In this document: piece by piece, positions 57,470 to 64,000 of the stretch | Numbering within the stretch: position 1 is the first letter of the stretch | How the letters are laid out: each line of letters starts with the position of its first letter | Origin: Anthopleura xanthogrammica | Lineage: Eukaryota > Cnidaria > Anthozoa > Actiniaria > Actiniidae | Direction of reading: 5' to 3' | Length of the DNA: 64,000 bases | Assembly (NCBI GenBank): GCA_964019055.1 | Contig: OZ025216.1 | Location: 11,673,914 to 11,737,913 of the forward strand | Position numbers and translations under genes: made by a program | Notes under the pieces: generated by a model | Database searches by the model: none | Told to the model about the DNA's origin: nothing | The model's input: only the letters and a program-made list of their open reading frames with translations

Positions 57470-59697
57470 ATGAATATCACGTGGATTTCTATCGTTCTCA
57501 TGATGGTGCTATTGTTCAAAACTATCGACCAATCACATGCCAGATATGTGAAAAAGTGTCATTCTAAGCCTGAAGAGAAGTATGCTATCATCTGTGACGC
57601 GGGCTCAAGTGGGACACGAATCAAGGTGTACAAGCTTGTTGTTGGTGTTCATGAACCAATCGAAGTCTCTGATGTCAAAGAGCTCGACGTCCCGAAGCCT
57701 TACCAGGTCAAACCTGGCATCAGTTCGTTTGCAGGCTCCGTTGGTGATCTCGGTAACTATCTTGATGATTTGATTGACAGTGCCAAACAGGTGGTACCCG
57801 CTGACCAGCAGGCATCGACTCCCATCTATCTGTTCGCTACCGCTGGTATGAGGTTACTGGATGATAACGAGGTAAATATTGACTAAAATGGTGGCTAAGA
57901 AACTGAAAAAAATATGTAGTTCAAAGTTTTTCATATTTCTTTAATAATAAATTTGGCCCAAATGTTTTGTATGGTCGGAGAAAGAGAGCATTTTTTTCAT
58001 ATGCTAAGACGCTTTTGTATTATTAAGAAACTTGCTGAAATGTTAGCTTAGCTGATTAGATGCCTGGATAGATTTTCGCAAAGTCCCACTTCACGCGCGC
58101 TGAATAAAGCACAGGAAGCCCAACCAGAATCACAAGCGCTTGACAAAGGACAACCTCTCGCAACTTCGACGTTCGCTTTATTTTTTTCCCACTTCAGTGC
58201 TTCACTCGAGACTGAGAAGTCGACTTGGAGCAAGTCTGTTTATTAGATTGACGAGTAAAAAGCATTAGAGAAACAGAGCTTGAGCTCCTTGTGTCTTAAC
58301 AACAGCGAATTTCTTTCTTACGCAGAAAAATGCGATCATCAATGAATTGAGCAGGCTCCTCTCCACAAAAACCTATTCTCCATTCTACTTCGAGAAGGAC
58401 TTCATAAAGATAATAAGCGGTCAAGAGGAGGCTTTCTATGGATGGATAACGGTGAACTTCCTGAAGGGGGTCTTCTCGCAGAAGATTTCTGGCGGAACGT
58501 ACGGCGCGTTGGATTTGGGAGGAGCGTCAACTCAGAACACATTTAGGGTGAGAGAACTCGCTGTGTTCCTTGATTACAAACTTATTTTCTCAGGGCTGGC
58601 CTTGTTTCAGCGTCACTCACAGTTGAGTATGCTGATATATCAGCGATAAAGTAAAGAATGCACAACTTCAACAATACACACTTTGAAGCCCACGGGCTTA
58701 ATTAAACACAGGAATATTTAACACAAAATCAAAGCTTAGGCTGAGCATCATGAAGATTGCTGTAGTAAATCTTAGAGTAGTTTTCGTATAAGTGAAGTTT
58801 TAACTCACTCATGTGAGCTACCATATTGCTCATGCGCTAGTGATCACGTCACAAAATCTAAACAATCAGAGCGCAATCTCTTTTCTAGAGTCCTTTTTTC
58901 TTACTGCGCATGCTCGAAAAATAATCATTTCGTCGGGTATGCGCAGCTAGTAAGAAGGGCTTTGGGAACGAGATTGCTTTGAGCACGTATTGTATTTACT
59001 CACGTTATTAATATAAACTAATTTGCGCATTTTTTTCAATTTACAGACAAAAAAAGACAGCGCATTTGTGACGTTTGAACAAACCTTGGGCGGTAAAAAC
59101 TATTCTGTTTATGCGCACAGCTACTTGTCCTACGGAGTCGACGAAGCCAAACAATCCTACTTCGAGTATCTGGTCAAGAAACAAGGCTCCGATCAAAAGG
59201 AAATCACCAGCTATTGCCATAACGATGGATATAAAGAAGAAGTCAATATAAATGATAAAAATTATTTTTTGGCAGGAAAATATAACGGAGTTCTTTGTAA
59301 GGAAGCGATAAGTAATAAGATTTTCTGTAACGATCCAAACGTTGATAAATGTCCTTTTATCTCGCAGCCAAAGTTGAAGGGTAATTTCTATGGATTTGGC
59401 GCCATTTATTTTGCACTGCGCGATGTTGAACTGCTGAAGGAGGATGATGAGATTGTCACTTTGCCGCAAATTAAGAATTCCACGGATACATTCTGCGCTG
59501 AACCCGCGGAAAACCTAGATACGAGCAAGTATGAAATCTATGGCCTTTGTTTCCAACTCAATTATATTTATGAGCTTGTAAAGGACGGATATAATGCGCA
59601 TGAAAACGCTTTTACTTTACATGTGGCAAAAGATTTGCATGGTTTTGAGTTGAATTGGGTTTTAGGAGCTATGCTGAAAGAAACCAAAGTACTTTAA
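57470..59697 (+). CDS. Secreted NTPDase / apyrase (GDA1-CD39 family)
   Basis: Exons: 57470-57871, 58326-58547, 59047-59697. GT-AG, all phase 0, 424 residues. Hydrolyses nucleoside tri- and/or diphosphates; in animals it controls extracellular ATP/ADP or, for ER/Golgi members, UDP/GDP. Signal peptide: MNITWISIVLMMVLLF, with a Ser/His/Ala-rich junction near residue 24. Apyrase conserved regions visible: ACR1 DAGSSGTRIKVY (~43-54), ACR2 LFATAGMRLL, ACR3 EEAFYGWITVNFL with the catalytic Glu context, ACR4 GALDLGGASTQ, ACR5-like NWVLGAML at the very end. Multiple Cys in the C-terminal half (CHNDGY, CKEAI, CNDPNVDKC, CAEP, GLCFQ) suit a secreted disulfide-bonded protein. Unlike CD39 it has no C-terminal membrane segment, so it should be soluble, like ENTPD5/6-type or secreted apyrases. 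Which subfamily it belongs to needs a tree. Confidence 0.92.
58871..58978. mobile_element. Palindromic element in NTPDase intron 2
   Basis: GCGCAATCTC ... TTCTTACTGCGCATGC is mirrored by ATGCGCAGCTAGTAAGAA ... GAGATTGC. A related sequence occurs at 46690-46735. Confidence 0.6.
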
Positions 59698-59917
59698 ACT
59701 TTTCAGAGCGGTTCTCATGATTTTCCTAATTTCCAACGACCTGAGTTAGTCATTTTTGATTTAAGGAAGACAAAAACTCAGATTAGACCAGTTTAGAAGT
59801 TGTGGAGGTTAGTCGAGGAAACGCATATGTTGCATGGCTAAAAATGTAGTAAGTAAACTGATCAAAGTATTTAATGGATTGTAATTTCTCTTTACTTGTC
59901 AAAGATTCAGATGTTAA

Positions 59918-59923
59918 AATAAA
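59918..59923 (+). terminator. Polyadenylation signal AATAAA of the NTPDase gene
   Basis: Consensus AATAAA 221 nt after the stop codon. Confidence 0.6.
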
Positions 59924-59949
59924 GATAAATGATAAAGCAAGTAAAACAT

Positions 59950-60360
59950 TTAAATCAGTTAAATCTTCTTAAGCTACGGACACTCGGCTCATTACGCGCA
60001 ATGTTGCAGGCCATCGATGTTGCGAGCCATGTCACATGACGCAATTTGTTGCACGCAATGTTGCTGAAGTAGAAAACCATCCTACTTCAGCAACATTTCC
60101 CGCTGTAATATTGCGCGCAATGTTGCAACCTGTGTCTGCCTCCTGAGTAAACGGGAACGAGAGAAAATTTGCATTAGCAAAGTAGTGTATTTTGCGGTAA
60201 CGTGTGCGCCAAAACTCGTGCGCTCTGCTCTACAACAATTGGATTCTGGATTGTTGGATTGTTCCTAGTAGATCGATCTACCTCACAGTGAAGCGTTGGA
60301 GTATTTTGAATTCATGTTATATTTTATATTCGGTTGTTTAATGATTTATTCCCAGAAAGC
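59950..60360. mobile_element. GCGCAATGTTGC-rich hairpin element and partial MITE copy
   Basis: 59985-60135 repeats GCAATGTTGC in both orientations around a TACTTCAGCAACATT hairpin. 60140-60350 repeats 47990-48190 (about 90% identical by eye) without its left arm. Confidence 0.65.
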
Positions 60361-60831
60361 ATGGGCTTTCGTCTCGTTTTTCCCCCAATATTCTAGTAGT
60401 ACGTTCATCGCAAGCTGCAATCGTTTGAATATTGTTTAGTTTTTTTCAATGCATTATATAAAAATAGAAAAACTGTTTGTTGAAAAAAGGCCACCCATCC
60501 AAGTACTGACCCAGCCCAAACGTGCTTGACCGAGTCTCTTAAAAGTCCAAGTTTTTTCCCACTAGGCCACGGCTTCAGAAAATTTGCATAACAATAGCTG
60601 TTAAAACAATGCACCAGATAGACTAGGTTATTTTCCACTAGAAATCAACGTGCGTTGCAGATAGTGCAAGGGATTAGCTGTAGGTATGGTCTGGGGGCCG
60701 GCTGGTCTCTCTCCCCTGATGCCTCGGCTAGAACATTTTTCTGCGTAATCCGTACAAATAAGGGCAGAAGGATTTAATTGCCGTCAGGTCCGAAGTCCAT
60801 ACGATGCTTCAGCTCTGCGGATGTCTCGGGG

Positions 60832-60910
60832 GTATGGCACAGTGGAATAAATCTTTTGAATTTCTTTTGGTGGGACGTGTGTTCAAATCCCATCGTGTTG
60901 AGATAATTTT
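60832..60910 (+). mobile_element. tRNA-like sequence (SINE head or tRNA pseudogene)
   Basis: TGGCACAGTGG resembles an A-box and GTGTTCAAATCCC a B-box, about 40 nt apart, followed by a poly-T run. I cannot form a clean cloverleaf, so it is not called as a functional tRNA. Confidence 0.45.
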
Positions 60911-61207
60911 TTTTTTTTTTTGTTGTTTTCTTCTTCTTTTCTTGCTTACTTTTTAATAGTTTCTTTCAGCATCACACTTGCTCTTTTACCAAATTCCAAA
61001 ATTGTGGAATATCCGGAATCGTGGATTGACCTCTTCGATCGGACTTTTTCTAAAAGGAGCGTCGGATGGACGACTGCCGGGCACGGTTTGAAATAAACTA
61101 AATGCCCGGCAGTCCGAATTTTTGCAAATAATTCCGCAAAACAACCCAATTCGTTTCCCTCTTTTCGTAAAATAGTAAAAATGTTGAATTTGCAACCAGG
61201 ATTCATA

Positions 61208-61494
61208 ATTTTAAATCAATTAGTTGACTCTGGTTTGTTTTAAAGTATGTTTTTTCAAGACGTTTCGAACTTGATAAGAACGCGGGAAATGATCGCATTG
61301 CTATACCTAAATTATATAAAATAATTGTAAATTCTAGAATGGCGCGCGCTTAAACAATATTTTCAAATTCTGCTCGCGATGGTATTATAACGAATTCACT
61401 TGTAACGATAACTGAAGAAGATCTGAGTCCAGATCGAAACGTCTTGAAAAAACATACTTTAAAACAAACCAGAGTCAACTAATTGATTTAAAAT
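61208..61494. mobile_element. 287-bp element with perfect 61-bp inverted repeats
   Basis: 61208-61268 and 61434-61494 are exact reverse complements by eye. The right arm overlaps the 3' part of a hammerhead-like motif (61412-61443). Confidence 0.9.
61412..61443 (+). ncRNA. Hammerhead-ribozyme-like motif
   Basis: CTGAAGA, A, GATCT-GAGTCC-AGATC, GAAAC, GTC: an intact CUGANGA...GAAA core with a perfect 5-bp stem II and GUC cleavage triplet. Stem I is weak (about 3 bp to the following TTG). Confidence 0.55.
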
Positions 61495-61661
61495 CGTTTC
61501 CCTCTAATCTTCTCTAACTTCTTGAGAAATATCATGCGCTTTTCGTGAGCTTGATTGAGTTCTATTTTAGGTCTTTTTCTTATCTCGGTATAAAATACGA
61601 ACGACTCTCTTCGTGGCACTCAGACAATTTTTGTCGACGACTACTGGGTTTTATGCGATTG

Positions 61662-64000
61662 GTATACGATCATTTGAATCCTTCTCGTGTATATTCTTAT
61701 TCCTATACGTCTATCCAATCCTTCTCGTGTATATTCTTATTCCTATACGTTCATCCAATCCTTCTCGTGTATATTCTTATTCCTATACGTCTATCCAATC
61801 CTTCTCGTGTATATTCTTATTCCTATACGTTCATCCAATCCATCTCGTGTAGATTCTTATTCCTATGCGTTCATCCAATCCTTCTCGTGTATATTCTTAT
61901 TCCTATACGTTCATCCAATCCTTCTCGTGTACATTCTTATTCCTATACGTTCATCCAATCCTTCTCGTGTATATTCTTATTCCTATACGTTCATCCAATC
62001 CTTCTCGTGTATATTCTTATTCCTATACGTTCATCCAATCCTTCTCGTGTATATTCTTATTGCTATACGTTCATCCAATCCTTCTCGTGTACATTCTTAT
62101 TCCTATACGTTCATCCAATCCTTCTCCTGTATATTCTTATTGCTATACGTTCATCCAATCCTTCTCGTGTACATTCTTATTGCTATACGTTCATCCAATC
62201 CTTCTCGTGTACATTCTTATTCCTATACGTTCATCCAATCCTTCTCGTGTATATTCTTATTCCTATACGTTCATCCAATCCTTCTCGTGTATATTCTTAT
62301 TCCTATACGTTCATCCAATCCTTCTCGTGTATATTCTTATTGCTATACGTTCATCCAATCCTTCTAGTGTACATTCTTATTCCTATACGTTCATCCAATC
62401 CTTCTCGTGTATATTCTTATTGCTATACGTTCATCCAATCCTTCTCGTGTATATTCTTATTGCTATACGTTCATCCAATCCTTCTCGTGTACATTCTTAT
62501 TCCTATACGTTCATCCAATCCTTCTCCTGTATATTCTTATTGCTATACGTTCATCCAATCCTTCTCGTGTACATTCTTATTGCTATACGTTCATCCAATC
62601 CTTCTCGTGTATATTCTTATTCCTATACGTTCATCCAATCCTTCTCGTGTATATTCTTATTCCTATGCGTTCATCCAATCCTTCTCGTGTATATTCTTAT
62701 TCCTATACGTTCATCCAATCCTTCTCGTGTATATTCTTATTCCTATACGTCTATCCAATCCTTCTCGTGTATATTCTTATTCCTATACGTTCATCCAATC
62801 CATCTCGTGTAGATTCTCATTCCTATACGTTCATCCAATCCTTCTCGTGTATATTCTTATTGCTATACGTTCATCCAATCCTTCTAGTGTACATTCTTAT
62901 TCCTATACGTTCATCCAATCCTTCTCGTGTATATTCTTATTCCTATACGTTCATCCAATCCTTCTCGTGTATATTCTTATTGCTATATACGTTCATCCAA
63001 TCCTTCTCGTGTACATTCTTATTCCTATACGTTCATCCAATCCTTCTCCTGTATATTCTTATTGCTATACGTTCATCCAATCCTTCTCGTGTACATTCTT
63101 ATTGCTATACGTTCATCCAATCCTTCTCGTGTATATTCTTATTCCTATACGTTCATCCAATCCTTCTCGTGTATATTCTTATTCCTATGCGTTCATCCAA
63201 TCCTTCTCGTGTATATTCTTATTCCTATACGTTCATCCAATCCTTCTCGTGTATATTCTTATTCCTATACGTTCATCCAATCCTTCTCGTGTACATTCTT
63301 ATTCCTATACGTTCATCCAATCCTTCTCGTGTACATTGTTATTCCTATCTGTTCATCCAATCCTTCTCGTGTACATTGTTATTCCTATCTGTTCATCCAA
63401 TCCTTCTCGTGTACATTCTTATTGCTATACGTTCATCCAATCCTTCTCGTGTATATTCTTATTCCTATACGTTCATCCAATCCTTCTCGTGTATATTCTT
63501 ATTCCTATGCGTTCATCCAATCCTTCTCGTGTATATTCTTATTCCTATACGTTCATCCAATCCTTCTCGTGTATATTCTTATTCCTATACGTTCATCCAA
63601 TCCTTCTCGTGTACATTCTTATTCCTATACGTTCATCCAATCCTTCTCGTGTACATTGTTATTCCTATCTGTTCATCCAATCCTTCTCGTGTACATTGTT
63701 ATTCCTATCTGTTCATCCAATCCTTCTCGTGTACATTGTTATTCCTATGCGTTCATCCAATCCTTCTCGTGTACATTGTTATTCCTATGCGTTCATCCAA
63801 TCCTTCTCGTGTACATTGTTATTCCTATGCGTTCATCCAATCCTTCTCGTGTACATTGTTATTCCTATCTGTTCATCCAATCCTTGTCGTGCATGTACAT
63901 TGTTATTCCTATGCGTTCATCCAATCCTTCTCGTGTACATTGTTAATCCTATGCGTTCATCCAATCCTTCTCGTGTACATTGTTAATCCTATGCGTTCAT
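61662..64000. repeat. 40-bp tandem satellite, ~58 units, runs off the window
   Basis: Unit: CTTCTCGTGTATATTCTTAT plus TCCTATACGTTCATCCAATC. Variation is confined to a few positions (TATATTC/TACATTC, TCCTA/TGCTA, ATACG/ATGCG/ATCTG, ATTCTT/ATTGTT). Blocks of variants recur (e.g. the same three-unit block at 62081, 62481 and 63011), showing higher-order duplication. Indels at about 62988 (+2) and 63893. 40 = 1 mod 3, so all three plus frames cycle through the same 40 codons; the longest open frame (61545-63986, 813 codons) is a by-product. Confidence 0.97.

Noticed and set aside
60832..60910. Functional tRNA gene
   Set aside because: Both boxes are recognisable but I cannot fold a proper anticodon arm.
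61545..63986. 813-codon open frame
   Set aside because: Arises because the 40-bp satellite unit lacks stops in all plus frames; indels do not preserve a frame and no domain is present. Kept as a finding about the satellite only.
61662..64000. CRISPR array
   Set aside because: Units abut with no unique spacers, and the DNA is eukaryotic.

Overview
The window looks like nuclear DNA of an invertebrate animal. It is AT-rich, has intron-dense genes with GT-AG introns and is full of short inverted-repeat elements. An anthozoan cnidarian (coral or sea anemone) is my best guess from the gene content and repeat style. This is an inference; nothing in the window proves it.

Layout. (1) Positions 1-11.7 kb are a repeat-rich graveyard. 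It holds a mosaic pseudogene built from pieces of the two PARP genes further right, a long (GAAT)n tract inside a ~410-bp repeat, LINE remnants, several hairpin-type MITEs, one small secreted-peptide ORF, and an inverted-repeat element carrying a near-identical antisense copy of part of a PARP zinc-finger exon. (2) Positions 12.0-27.1 kb hold two intact tandem same-strand genes for large PARP12/ZAP (ZC3HAV1)-like proteins, each spliceable into seven phase-consistent exons: winged-helix-like segment plus CCCH fingers (twice), further CCCH fingers, two WWE domains, a PARP catalytic domain, and a C-terminal CaaX box. (3) Positions 30.2-38.7 kb hold two quinone oxidoreductase (zeta-crystallin family) genes. 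(4) Positions 40.1-49.2 kb hold a complete 17-exon argininosuccinate synthase gene. (5) Positions 51.6-52.5 kb hold an intronless class A GPCR. (6) Positions 57.5-59.7 kb hold a three-exon secreted NTPDase/apyrase. (7) Position 61.66 kb to the window end is a 40-bp tandem satellite that is nearly stop-free in all three forward frames.

How the genes relate. The PARP pair probably forms a small innate antiviral RNA-sensing cluster: CCCH fingers for RNA, WWE for ADP-ribose, a predicted mono-ADP-ribosyltransferase, and prenylation for membrane targeting. The architecture resembles the vertebrate ZAP/PARP12 pair. The other genes are unrelated housekeeping or signalling genes.

The mobile-DNA layer is unusually legible. 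It includes a tRNA-derived SINE whose tail unit has expanded into minisatellites at two other sites, a Penelope-like element end with a hammerhead-ribozyme-like motif, a second hammerhead-like motif in a perfect 61-bp inverted-repeat element, a THAP/SAP transposon nested in a MITE, and about 20 hairpin MITEs. All exon boundaries were placed by eye from GT-AG sites, reading phase and paralogue comparison. Repeat boundaries are approximate to a few bases.
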